Shown here: in pieces, positions 1 through 7,605 of the stretch
Layout of the letters: each line of letters opens with the position of its first letter
Position numbering within the stretch: the first letter of the stretch is position 1
The notes under the pieces: model-generated
What the model was told of the DNA's origin: nothing
The model's input: only the letters and a program-made list of their open reading frames with translations
The model's database searches: none
Assembly: GCA_017889635.1 (NCBI GenBank)
Contig: JAGGAC010000014.1
Coordinates: 62,001 to 126,000 of the forward strand
Source: Bacillota bacterium
GTDB taxonomy: Bacteria; Bacillota; Negativicutes; Sporomusales; CTSoil-080
DNA: 64,000 bases
Reading direction: 5' to 3'
Translations under genes and position numbers: made by a program

Positions 1-18
1 AAGAATTTCTTTATACAT
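1..18 (-). CDS. Start of an unidentified downstream gene (six codons in window)
   Basis: The reading frame begins with ATG at 18-16 and runs off the left edge after six codons (MYKEIL). A strong ribosome binding site (AAAGAGGAGG) lies just upstream, so this looks like a real gene start. It follows the ABC ATPase on the same strand about 70 bases later, so it may be the next gene of that operon. Too little is present to say what it encodes. Confidence 0.5.
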
Positions 19-88
19 GGTTTGCCTCCTCTTTAAATTGAATATTCTATTGGATTACACTCGAATTCCATGATAAATGCACTAATCA

Positions 89-871
89 TTAAACTAATAC
101 CGGAATACATACTTTCATTGTTTTTGATTTTCCAACCTCAATTTCGAATATCCTAACCCTTGTCGTATAGAGCTCGCTAAGAATGCTATCAGTAACAACC
201 TCGTCCGGACTACCAAACGCGGTAATCGTTCCATTTTTCATAATCAATACCTTATTGCACAACAAAAAAGCATGGTTGGGAAAATGCGACGTCATAATAA
301 TCGAATAGCCTTGCTCTGCCAGGTTATCAATTACTTGCAATATGCGAACCTGATTCCCATAATCAAGACTTGACGTCGGCTCATCCATAATTAACAATTC
401 GGCTCGCTGAGTCAGAGCGCGGGCAATCAGTGCCAGTTGCCGCTCGCCGCCGCTGATTTGACTAAATAAGCAGTCTGCAAGATGCACTATTCCTAATTTA
501 GCCAGAGCCTCAGTTGCTATGGCTAAATCATCATCAGACGGCCCTGCAGTAAATCCGATATGCGGCGTACGTCCCATAACAACCATATCCAACACCCGGT
601 GGGGAAACACCATAGTAGTTGCCTGAGGAACATAAGCCATATACCCGGCCAATTCTCGCGCCGGAATCGCCCCTATTTTGCGGCCCTTAACCCGCACACT
701 GCCTGTTCGCGTTTTTAAAATTCCCAGCAAGCACCGCAGCAAAGTTGTTTTTCCAGCGCCATTCGGCCCCAGTAGACAAACAACATCACCTTTATTGACA
801 GCAAAAGAAAGACTTTTGAGCAAATCACTGGATGACGAATAGCCAAAACTGATATTATCTACCGCAAGCAA
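89..871 (-). CDS. ABC transporter ATP-binding protein, FecE/BtuD type
   Basis: This is the ATPase of an importer of the iron-siderophore/cobalamin family; it would sit on the inner face of the membrane and drive the FecCD-type permease encoded at 1779-2909. The 260 residues contain a Walker A (GPNGAGKTT, about residues 35-43), the signature ISGGERQ (about 140), a Walker B ending LLIMDEP and a switch histidine (MTSHF, about 194). The start is TTG at 871, preceded by a GGGGGAGAG ribosome binding site inside the gap after the TrmO-like gene. It is the last complete gene of the operon seen here. The family is clear; the substrate (iron complex, corrinoid or other metal chelate) cannot be read from the ATPase. 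Confidence 0.93.
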   Translation of the reverse strand: MLAVDNISFGYSSSSDLLKSLSFAVNKGDVVCLLGPNGAGKTTLLRCLLGILKTRTGSVRVKGRKIGAIPARELAGYMAYVPQATTMVFPHRVLDMVVMGRTPHIGFTAGPSDDDLAIATEALAKLGIVHLADCLFSQISGGERQLALIARALTQRAELLIMDEPTSSLDYGNQVRILQVIDNLAEQGYSIIMTSHFPNHAFLLCNKVLIMKNGTITAFGSPDEVVTDSILSELYTTRVRIFEIEVGKSKTMKVCIPVLV

Positions 872-894
872 AATCTCTCCCCCTATATCTTCTG

Positions 895-1707
895 CTAGAA
901 CCTTTCGATATCAAACAACTCTTCATGCGTCAACCCGGTAACGGTATTTATATCAACCCCCGGCCTCACCGATAAAACAAGACTCTCGCCAGCTTTTGTC
1001 CACCGTACCGCTTTACAGCGCTGGTTACTCAAATATGTAAATCTGGCTGGGTTAGCCAATCGGGCTCGGGTCAACCCCTGCAAAACATCAGCCAGACAAG
1101 CGTCGCCCTCCACCGTAAGCTTTAGCTCAGGCGACTGTATTTGTCCAAAATGCGCCTCAACCACTAACGCCATTTTGACACCCAGCTCTAAGCCCAGACA
1201 ACTTTCACAATGATGCGCCAACGCCTGCTTTCGAAACATCATCTCCCTGTTTTGATACTCGCGCGGCGGAAGATAGGGCGTCTTTGGCGAAAAAACTATA
1301 TCTGATTCAAAATATGGTTTTATATCCAACACCGGGGTACCATCTACAGCATCAAATCCGCCAACATAAAGATCACACCCTGCCACCTTTTCCAATTTGA
1401 CAAGCGTCAACGCAATCGGATTCGGGCGCACAGCACTTCGTAGTCCAAAAACACCACGTTTCGGCAAGTCTGGGTTAACTTTCGATGGAACAACCTCAAG
1501 CAGCGATCGTTCACTCTGACCAAACCAGCTCAGAATCCACAGATGGCTATTATCGCCAATCCTACTGAGGGCCGGCTGATATTCAGGCATAATATGGACG
1601 ACAGCCGCCTGTCCGCCAAGCGGAACCTCCCCCGTAGTCCGCCAGCAACTTTCGGCATACCCAATTGGCCTAATAACACTACCATCACTTATACTCAGCT
1701 CAGTCAC
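895..1707 (-). CDS. TrmO/TsaA-like (UPF0066) S-adenosylmethionine-dependent methyltransferase family protein
   Basis: The N-terminal ~150 residues match the TrmO/YaeB beta-barrel family, which uses SAM to N6-methylate t6A37 in some tRNAs. Visible hallmarks are the IRPIGYAES start, the segment SWFGQSE and the conserved RPNPIALTLVKL, followed by DGTPVLDIKPY. The C-terminal part is longer than in bare TrmO domains and carries a cysteine-rich stretch (HHCESC, about residue 167) not expected of housekeeping TrmO. It sits between the permease and ATPase genes of a metal-type ABC importer and shares their strand. That placement suggests a specialised paralog whose target may not be tRNA; this is inference. 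A fully conventional TrmO remains possible. Confidence 0.75.
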   Translation of the reverse strand: MTELSISDGSVIRPIGYAESCWRTTGEVPLGGQAAVVHIMPEYQPALSRIGDNSHLWILSWFGQSERSLLEVVPSKVNPDLPKRGVFGLRSAVRPNPIALTLVKLEKVAGCDLYVGGFDAVDGTPVLDIKPYFESDIVFSPKTPYLPPREYQNREMMFRKQALAHHCESCLGLELGVKMALVVEAHFGQIQSPELKLTVEGDACLADVLQGLTRARLANPARFTYLSNQRCKAVRWTKAGESLVLSVRPGVDINTVTGLTHEELFDIERF

Positions 1708-1778
1708 ATTGACGCATCTCCCCTCATCTAATCACTGATAGCTAGTAAACCATCCTCTTATGTACAGTTTGCCTTATT

Positions 1779-2909
1779 CTATCCCCACCCGCGCTTAGCT
1801 CTGGCAAGCAGAAAAACAAAGAATGGCGCGCCAATAAGCGCCGTAAGAATACCCACTTGTATTTCCAGTGTGGCAATACTGCGACTTAAATTATCCATCA
1901 TTAACAAATAAGTCGCCCCCAAAACCAGTGATGCGAAAAGCACCCTCGTAAAATTCGCGCCAAACACCATTCTCGCCGTATGTGGAATCAACAGCCCTAC
2001 CCATTGAATAATGCCACCAATACTAGTAGCCGCTGCAGCCAGCAGCGTAGCGCACACCAACACCACCAAGCGAGTCCTCCGGACATTAATCCCCAACGTC
2101 TGCGCTTCTTCATCGCCAACGCTAAGTACATTAATTTTCCACCGCAGACCATATAGCACCACAATTGGAACAATTACCGGCAAAACCGAGCAGATAACAT
2201 CCTGACTTTTTACCTTGGACAGTCCTCCCATTAGCCAAAAACTAATTTCAGGCAATGTATTCATCGGATCAGCCAAATATTTCAGCGCCGAAACCAACGC
2301 CTGAAAAAATGCCGAAACCACAATACCTGCCAATACTAACGATATTGTAGCCTTGTTGCCGAAATATGAACTGATGGTAAGCGCGCAAAAAACCGCGACC
2401 AATCCACAAACAAAGGCCAACCCCTCGACCCATATCCAAGATAAGTGAAGAATCATCCCCAAAACCGCCCCAAAACCAGCCCCCCAAGAGGCTCCCAAAA
2501 TTGACGGTGATACTAAGGGATTTCGAAACAAATTCTGATACGCCGCCCCGGAAACTGAAAGTGCTCCACCTACCAAAAGTGCTGCCATGATCCGCGGCAA
2601 GCGGATTTTTAGTACAATTGTTTCCATGGTATCAGTCCAAACCTGAGGCAGCGCAATTACTTTAGACACAATAATTGCTACCACCATATCCGGCGAAACC
2701 GGATACCTGCCAATCAAAAATGACCCAAAAAACACCATTAACAGTACTATCAGCATGATTGACGATTTCAACATACCAACACAAGATTTCCGTTTCCTGA
2801 CACCTTCGCAGCCTTCCAGTTGAAGCCTCACTAGCGCTCCGCCACCCCCAGCACTGCCGTGTGCTCCAAGCTCATCGACCTGCCGTGTCGGCATTGGGAT
2901 GTTTGCCAT
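1779..2909 (-). CDS. FecCD/BtuC-family ABC transporter permease
   Basis: This is an integral membrane permease of the iron-siderophore, heme or cobalamin importer family. After an unusual ~45-residue hydrophilic N-terminus, the protein shows the family pattern: SFLIGRYPVSP, the motif KIRLPRIMAALLVGGALSVSG, then RNPLVSPSILG, GGLIQ-like GGIIQWVGLLIPHTARM near the C-terminus and about nine to ten hydrophobic segments. At 376 residues it is somewhat longer than the usual ~330-350 because of the N-terminal extension. The ATG at 2909 has a good ribosome binding site (GGGAGGAGAAG), supporting the extended start, though an internal start would remove the extension. It pairs with the ATPase at 89-871 and the binding protein at 5710-6807. 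Confidence 0.93.
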   Translation of the reverse strand: MANIPMPTRQVDELGAHGSAGGGGALVRLQLEGCEGVRKRKSCVGMLKSSIMLIVLLMVFFGSFLIGRYPVSPDMVVAIIVSKVIALPQVWTDTMETIVLKIRLPRIMAALLVGGALSVSGAAYQNLFRNPLVSPSILGASWGAGFGAVLGMILHLSWIWVEGLAFVCGLVAVFCALTISSYFGNKATISLVLAGIVVSAFFQALVSALKYLADPMNTLPEISFWLMGGLSKVKSQDVICSVLPVIVPIVVLYGLRWKINVLSVGDEEAQTLGINVRRTRLVVLVCATLLAAAATSIGGIIQWVGLLIPHTARMVFGANFTRVLFASLVLGATYLLMMDNLSRSIATLEIQVGILTALIGAPFFVFLLARAKRGWG

Positions 2910-2950
2910 ATTCAGCTTCTCCTCCCACTAAATATTTCTAACCAGGTATA

Positions 2951-3550
2951 CTAACGTCTTATATCTATCGCACACTGAATACAAGCAACCTTTCCAGCGC
3001 GTATCCTTGCCCACGGTTCCATCACTTGTTCACCGCAATATTCACAGCAAGGCGAACTATAAATCAATTCCCGTTCCGGCAGAACTTCCGCCCTCACTTC
3101 CACCTTCAAGAGGGCCACATCAGGCAACGTCATTATTTCTTGTATCCTGTTCTCCTGTTCGCTCTTATAATGACGGTACTCATCCTCCGTCGCCCCACCG
3201 CTCATTACCTTCTTATTCAGGGCGTCACTTTCCGGCGAGTACTTATATGGCAGCGCTACCACCCTAACAGCCTGGCCACTTTTCCGACAACCAACAATAA
3301 ACGCCTGCTTGCCAGTAGTTTTTAGGTACAACTTACCTTTACCAATCGTGCACCCAAGCACAATCTGAAAGGCGTCAATAGTACAGCGGTCACTTTCAGC
3401 AATAGTCACCAGATCGCCTTCTCCCGGGTCACTATATCCTAGCGCCGCCAGTGCCGCTTTTGCCAGACGGTAACCGCTAGCCAGACCGGGACATACGTGC
3501 CCATGAAATTCCACTACCTTTTGCCAATCAGCCGAATATCTACTCTCCAT
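2951..3550 (-). CDS. FmdE-family protein with C-terminal zinc ribbon
   Basis: The protein resembles the subunit E region of formylmethanofuran dehydrogenase, a family often encoded beside molybdenum/tungsten enzymes or metal transport genes and of uncertain biochemical role. The N-terminus carries the diagnostic FHGHVCPGLASGYR (about residues 14-27). The middle contains ESDRCTIDAFQ and GCTIGKG, with further conserved cysteines, and the C-terminus holds a zinc-ribbon pattern (CCEYCGEQV ... ACIQCA). The 200-residue length is typical for the stand-alone form. A GGAGG site precedes the ATG at 3550. It lies inside the ABC transporter operon, between the permease and two unassigned frames, suggesting a role in handling a metal or metal-organic ligand. 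No methanofuran genes are visible. Confidence 0.88.
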   Translation of the reverse strand: MESRYSADWQKVVEFHGHVCPGLASGYRLAKAALAALGYSDPGEGDLVTIAESDRCTIDAFQIVLGCTIGKGKLYLKTTGKQAFIVGCRKSGQAVRVVALPYKYSPESDALNKKVMSGGATEDEYRHYKSEQENRIQEIMTLPDVALLKVEVRAEVLPERELIYSSPCCEYCGEQVMEPWARIRAGKVACIQCAIDIRR

Positions 3551-3573
3551 CTTTTTTGAACCTCCTGTTCCTT

Positions 3574-3948
3574 TTATCGGTGAATTACTCCCATACAGCC
3601 CTGGTTAGATAAATTCCTGGCAAAACATTCAATTGCGATATCAGCCCCAGTAATCGTATGCATAAACATACTCCGGTTTCCTACAGCAATACTTTTGCCG
3701 CCAAACCGTTCTCCCACTGTTCCGGACGGAATGGACGATAGGTATCCAGAAAAAGGGTATTGCTTACTTTCATCATCTTCAAGATATGCTCTATAGCCAG
3801 CAGGATAAGCAAAAACTTGGTGCCTACCGGTGCTTATTGTCAAATATTGAGCTTCACCAGCTTCGTATGCGTACCACCCTTTGCTGTTAGAACATGAAGT
3901 ATATGGCAGACGAAACTCGCGTACTCCAACCCCCTCCACCAAAATCAA
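3574..3948 (-). CDS. Unidentified protein; possibly the C-terminal part of a frameshifted gene
   Basis: I do not recognise this family. The only ordinary start is TTG at 3948, with no convincing ribosome binding site. The frame is open further upstream to a TAG at 4048-4050, and the extra codons (…TDIGERVAAALRDKKVA…) look like normal protein. That upstream stretch overlaps the 3' end of the preceding gene in another frame. The simplest reading is that it continues the 4008-4655 gene after a frameshift, either a sequencing or assembly error, a real mutation, or recoding. The alternative is a separate gene with a poor start. The sequence has few hydrophobic segments and several aromatic residues; no catalytic motif is obvious. 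Confidence 0.5.
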   Translation of the reverse strand: MILVEGVGVREFRLPYTSCSNSKGWYAYEAGEAQYLTISTGRHQVFAYPAGYRAYLEDDESKQYPFSGYLSSIPSGTVGERFGGKSIAVGNRSMFMHTITGADIAIECFARNLSNQGCMGVIHR

Positions 3949-4007
3949 GGCGACCTTTTTATCCCTCAGCGCCGCTGCAACCCTTTCACCGATATCTGTT
4001 ATAGACG

Positions 4008-4655
4008 TTATCGCACCAAGTCCTGTCGATACCGGAATAATGTCGCTCTAAAACAATACCCTTCACAAGCTACTGCCAAATATTCGGGCAGCCGCTCACT
4101 ATCCACCATCGCGTCGCTAAACAATGAAATAAATTCCTCTTTACTAACCAATCTTTCAATCCCTATTACTTTCCGCAAATAACGCATATCATTATCGCTT
4201 ATATCATAAAGTCCGGCATAACGCGTCAACCAATGACTGGTAATTGCTAATCCATCCAACCTGCTCAAATTAATATAATCCTTTACAGCAATCATATCTC
4301 CAGTACCCACGACCACCGGAAAAAACCCTGATTCTTTCGTAAATCGTTCGATTTCAGCAAAGACATCGTCAATAAGTTTGGCGCGCTCATCTTCCGCCGG
4401 ATGATTAAACCGAAACGAATAATACTGCTGAGCATAAATTAAAAATGCAAAATCCGGTGAGTATCGCCTGACTAAATCTAGAGCTGTATCAGTAACCCAT
4501 TTGTTTCCCCTCTCATCTGTATCCCCAGGAAAAGGATGCTTATCCAGTACATCCTTTACCATTTGGATTTTTGGAGAATTGTCAGTTCGTTTTTGACCGG
4601 TCCGAAGATCAAATACATTCTGCCATTCTCTTGCATCGATAACCGCCAAACTCAT
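4008..4655 (-). CDS. Unidentified soluble protein in the ABC/FmdE operon
   Basis: The product is about 215 residues and I cannot place it in a family. The ATG at 4655 overlaps the radical SAM stop codon (ATGA) and has a GGAGGAAAAG ribosome binding site, so it is probably translationally coupled to that gene. The N-terminus (VIDAREWQNVFDLRTGQ) and a central segment (FFPVVVGTGDMIAVKDYINL) look like an alpha/beta fold, and no signal peptide or membrane segment is visible. It ends at 4008 in a region where another frame continues with plausible protein (see 3574-3948), so the natural product may be around 350 residues. Function is unknown; context suggests it works with the radical SAM enzyme. 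Confidence 0.6.
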   Translation of the reverse strand: MSLAVIDAREWQNVFDLRTGQKRTDNSPKIQMVKDVLDKHPFPGDTDERGNKWVTDTALDLVRRYSPDFAFLIYAQQYYSFRFNHPAEDERAKLIDDVFAEIERFTKESGFFPVVVGTGDMIAVKDYINLSRLDGLAITSHWLTRYAGLYDISDNDMRYLRKVIGIERLVSKEEFISLFSDAMVDSERLPEYLAVACEGYCFRATLFRYRQDLVR

Positions 4656-5659
4656 ATCGCTTTTCCTCCTGCATTCCACGCAACACGCTTGCCATGAATA
4701 TTAATCTTATAGCCGCAGTCAGGACACGAATTATCTTGGCAATGGTAGTGGCTCAGCTTATCACCGCCACACCCAAGACTGAACCGTTCAATTACTGCCC
4801 TGCCACATTGTGGACAAATAGTATTGACCCAATCGGAACCGACAAAATTATGAAAATAAATATACGGTAATAGGCGGCGGCTTTTTTCTAACACCGTATT
4901 TATTGCCGCAATATTTGGATACTTTACTTCCTTCATTTTGTATTCCGGTAATAGTCGAAATACATGCCAAGGAATATTCCGGTCAACATCAGCTAAAAAG
5001 GTTGCAATTAGGTCAAGCTCGTTATCATTCACCGACTGTATTACAGGAGTTGTAACTTCAACATGGCTTAACGCCGCCAGATTTTCAATATTCCTCAAAA
5101 CAGGTTTGACATTAGGAACCCCCAAATATTCGCGGCAGAATTCAGGTGCCAGTCCCTTCAAACTGATGTTAATAAACGAGAATACCTCTGCCAACAGCTC
5201 CGTCGATTTCTCAGTAGTATAAGCATTAGTAAGACACCCCATCGGAATCCCCGCCTTTTTCGCCGCTTTAGAAACCGCTAGTAACGATGGCAGCGATACT
5301 GCAGGTTCGTTGACATTAAACACAATATTATGACAACCACGTTTAACAGCCATTCGAACAAGTTCTTCAGGTTCAAACTCATACATTGTGTCCTGCATTC
5401 TTACAGGATCTTCCCTAGCAATAAAAGCATTAGCACAATACCGGCATTCCATGTTGCATCCTGCGGTGCCGATAGTCATGCTTCTACTCCCCGGATAAGC
5501 ATGGTAAAACGGCACTGACTCAACCCTTGAAACAGCATAAGTGCACCACTTGTTGGGAAAACGCTCTTTTATCACCCCATCTGCCACATGATACATACGA
5601 CACACACCATAATTGCCGTTTCCTAATTCGCAGCGCCATTCACAATAATTACATCTCAT
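4652..5659 (-). CDS. Radical SAM protein, AmmeMemoRadiSam/PflA-like
   Basis: This is a predicted 4Fe-4S radical SAM enzyme of about 335 residues. The radical SAM cluster motif is GCNMECRYC (Cx3Cx2C). It is preceded by an N-terminal CNYCEWRCELG segment with extra cysteines, as in AmmeMemoRadiSam and related activase-like proteins. The C-terminus carries more paired cysteines (CPQCG ... CPDCG), consistent with a zinc or auxiliary iron-sulfur site. I chose the ATG at 5659 because it has a GAGGTG site and begins exactly at the conserved N-terminal cysteine motif; an upstream start at 5713 overlaps the binding-protein gene and has no good site. The substrate is unknown. Its place in a metal-type ABC operon suggests cofactor or ligand modification. 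Confidence 0.87.
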   Translation of the reverse strand: MRCNYCEWRCELGNGNYGVCRMYHVADGVIKERFPNKWCTYAVSRVESVPFYHAYPGSRSMTIGTAGCNMECRYCANAFIAREDPVRMQDTMYEFEPEELVRMAVKRGCHNIVFNVNEPAVSLPSLLAVSKAAKKAGIPMGCLTNAYTTEKSTELLAEVFSFINISLKGLAPEFCREYLGVPNVKPVLRNIENLAALSHVEVTTPVIQSVNDNELDLIATFLADVDRNIPWHVFRLLPEYKMKEVKYPNIAAINTVLEKSRRLLPYIYFHNFVGSDWVNTICPQCGRAVIERFSLGCGGDKLSHYHCQDNSCPDCGYKINIHGKRVAWNAGGKAI

Positions 5660-5709
5660 TTCGTCACCTCTTCTTTCGTTACATACTCTTCTGCCATTAC
5701 TAGCACAAG

Positions 5710-6807
5710 TCATTGTCTTTGCGACCGCTTGGCTAATTCATCTAACTCATCCTCAGAAAGCTGGTAATGATAAAACAACGAATAAAACCGCTTAACCTCT
5801 TCGCGAAACTCGAATGTATATACATCCGGATACAGTAAATTTGCCACCCACCTTATACCAATTAGACGGCTTACTGCCGGCGGCCGATCAAACCAATTAA
5901 ATGGCCCGGTAGGAATTTCATATATCTTCCGGTCGCGAACCGCCCGGATATCCTGCCATGACTTGTCCCCCATTATCGCTGGATAACTGCTACTCTCGCC
6001 GTCACGAAAATAGTCTATCAACACTACCTCAGGATTCCATGCTAAAACCTGCTCTAACGACACTGGACTACGCCCAATAGTTCCACTGCTTGGCAAACCA
6101 GGATCAGCAACATTCAATCCACCAACGAAATCAATTATCTCCGCGTGCCAGGACCCGCGCGGTTCTGTTTCCAAACCGCCTCGCCCTTCAGCATAATAAA
6201 CCGTAACTGGGTTACGCCCCGCCAAAGCCACCCTTTTTTCTTCTATCATACCAATAGTCTCCCGGCAATACGCTGCAAGCTCAGCCGTCCGCGCCTCATG
6301 GTTTAATGCCTTTCCAGCAACCAGATAGGACTGTTCCATTTTAGTTATTTCTTGATCAAGCATAACTACCGGTATTTTCGTCAAACTTTGCAACTCGTCC
6401 GCATATTTTCGATTTTGCGAGTTTATCACAGTTACCATCAAAATCATGTCCGGCTTCATTTTAATTATCTCTTCCACATTGCCAGTAGAGCCGCGTTCAA
6501 TCCAGCCAAGCACCGGCAACTTCCGATACGGAGGCAAAATATAACCCGACTGATCTGAAGCCATATGATAGCTCCATCCTGCCAAAAGCTCAGGATCAAT
6601 GGTGTAAAGCATCACCGCCTCCACAGGCGATGTAGGATACACCTTCTTTATTTGCTGCGATAAAACAACATTACGCCCAGCCATATCGGTAATGACTCTC
6701 CCGCCATTAAGCTCGACCTCATTACCCGAACCTATGTAAGCTTCTTTCCCGCACCCCGCTAAAGTAACTAGAAATAAAACAGCAATAATTATCCTACCAA
6801 AACGCAC
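5710..6807 (-). CDS. ABC transporter substrate-binding lipoprotein, FepB/BtuF family
   Basis: This is the binding component of the importer, anchored in the cell envelope by a lipid. The signal peptide ends in a lipobox (VTLAGC, cysteine at about residue 19). The body shows the two-lobed class III binding protein pattern: TDMAGRNVVLS, then PEAV-like TSPVEAVMLY, KPDMILMVTV, and in the C-lobe NPEVVLIDYF and PTGPFNWFDRP. The start is GTG at 6807, with AAGGGGGG about 12 bases upstream. It is the first gene of the operon running to position 1, downstream of a promoter-like sequence and a leader hairpin. The ligand could be an iron or corrinoid complex or another metal chelate. Confidence 0.92.
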   Translation of the reverse strand: MRFGRIIIAVLFLVTLAGCGKEAYIGSGNEVELNGGRVITDMAGRNVVLSQQIKKVYPTSPVEAVMLYTIDPELLAGWSYHMASDQSGYILPPYRKLPVLGWIERGSTGNVEEIIKMKPDMILMVTVINSQNRKYADELQSLTKIPVVMLDQEITKMEQSYLVAGKALNHEARTAELAAYCRETIGMIEEKRVALAGRNPVTVYYAEGRGGLETEPRGSWHAEIIDFVGGLNVADPGLPSSGTIGRSPVSLEQVLAWNPEVVLIDYFRDGESSSYPAIMGDKSWQDIRAVRDRKIYEIPTGPFNWFDRPPAVSRLIGIRWVANLLYPDVYTFEFREEVKRFYSLFYHYQLSEDELDELAKRSQRQ

Positions 6808-6830
6808 TTCTTCAAAATCCCCCCTTTAAA

Positions 6831-6870
6831 AATAAAAAAACTAAGCGCTGACTGCTGCATCGCTTAGTTT
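6831..6870 (-). terminator. Rho-independent hairpin in the leader of the binding-protein operon
   Basis: The arms AAACTAAGCG and CGCTTAGTTT (6838-6847 and 6861-6870) form a perfect 10-bp stem with a 13-base loop. Read on the minus strand it is followed by a run of U residues, the classic terminator form. It lies after the predicted promoter at 6909-6937 and before the GTG at 6807, so it may be an attenuator for the operon rather than the end of the DUF2000 gene, which has its own hairpin at 7068-7100. Confidence 0.75.
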
Positions 6871-6908
6871 ACATCCATTGCATCTACGGAAAATTATGGT
6901 ACAAATTT

Positions 6909-6937
6909 ATCTTACTATTAAAACTAACATAAATCAA
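6909..6937 (-). promoter_or_regulatory. Sigma-A-like promoter for the ABC/FmdE operon
   Basis: On the minus strand TTGATT (6937-6932) is separated by 17 bases from TAAGAT (6914-6909). Transcription would start near 6902, giving a leader of about 95 bases that contains the hairpin at 6831-6870. Confidence 0.5.
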
Positions 6938-7067
6938 TATTTTTAATATGAAAATTCCGAATTATTTGTTTATATTTGTTTAAATTTAGTTTTGTTCTGT
7001 GTTTTTTAAAAACCATAATTAAAATTGTATTGAAGCCTCACATCCCTGAAGTTCTCCAAACACCAAA

Positions 7068-7100
7068 ATGGCTTATCAGTCATCACAACCAATAAGCCAT
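7068..7100 (-). terminator. Hairpin downstream of the DUF2000 gene
   Basis: ATGGCTTAT and ATAAGCCAT form a 9-bp stem, followed on the minus strand by TTTTGG. It lies 30 bases past the stop of the DUF2000 gene and fits a moderate terminator. Confidence 0.55.
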
Positions 7101-7129
7101 ACCCTTATATTAGCGCTAAACCATCGTTA

Positions 7130-7534
7130 TTACAATAAACTAAAACCGCCAGTTAGTTTATTAATTTTCTGCGACGAACCATATAGGCAGATACCCAAAT
7201 ATTTAATATTATCTACTTTTGTTTCAGAAAGCAATTCAGTATAATCCTCATACCGCTTAGACTTCTGCGCAACAGAACAAAAATCGATAACTAATATATC
7301 TCGGAACTCTTCCTCATAAACCTTTTCTCTAATAGCCTTAATTTCTTCTTGGCTAGTACCAAGTATCGGTAAATTAACCTTTGTAATTCCTATATGAATA
7401 CGCTCATCCTTATCAAAGATATCCGGGCCAACCAATCCCTCTACCTTGCTCCCTAAACTCAGCCCAAGAGCTGCAGCCGTATTAGCGATAAGTCCAAGCG
7501 GAAGTTTTCTATCAATCAAGAATACAGTTTTCAT
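7130..7534 (-). CDS. DUF2000 family protein
   Basis: A small cytoplasmic protein of about 134 residues in the DUF2000 family, whose function is not established. The family signature is the N-terminal VFLIDRKLPLGLIANTAAALG, followed by a conserved GITKVNLPILG and a C-terminal YLGICLYGSSQKINKLTGG. I chose the ATG at 7534 because GGAGG lies eight bases upstream and the conserved region begins immediately; the start at 7549 would overlap that site. It follows the AraC-type regulator on the same strand with a gap of about 70 bases. Such pairs occur in other bacteria, so the regulator probably controls this gene. Confidence 0.85.
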   Translation of the reverse strand: MKTVFLIDRKLPLGLIANTAAALGLSLGSKVEGLVGPDIFDKDERIHIGITKVNLPILGTSQEEIKAIREKVYEEEFRDILVIDFCSVAQKSKRYEDYTELLSETKVDNIKYLGICLYGSSQKINKLTGGFSLL

Positions 7535-7605
7535 ATGTGCTGCCTCCAACTATTTTTTACTTACTATCGTAGCTGGAGTCGTGCCACTCTTCTTGAACAA
7601 AATTG

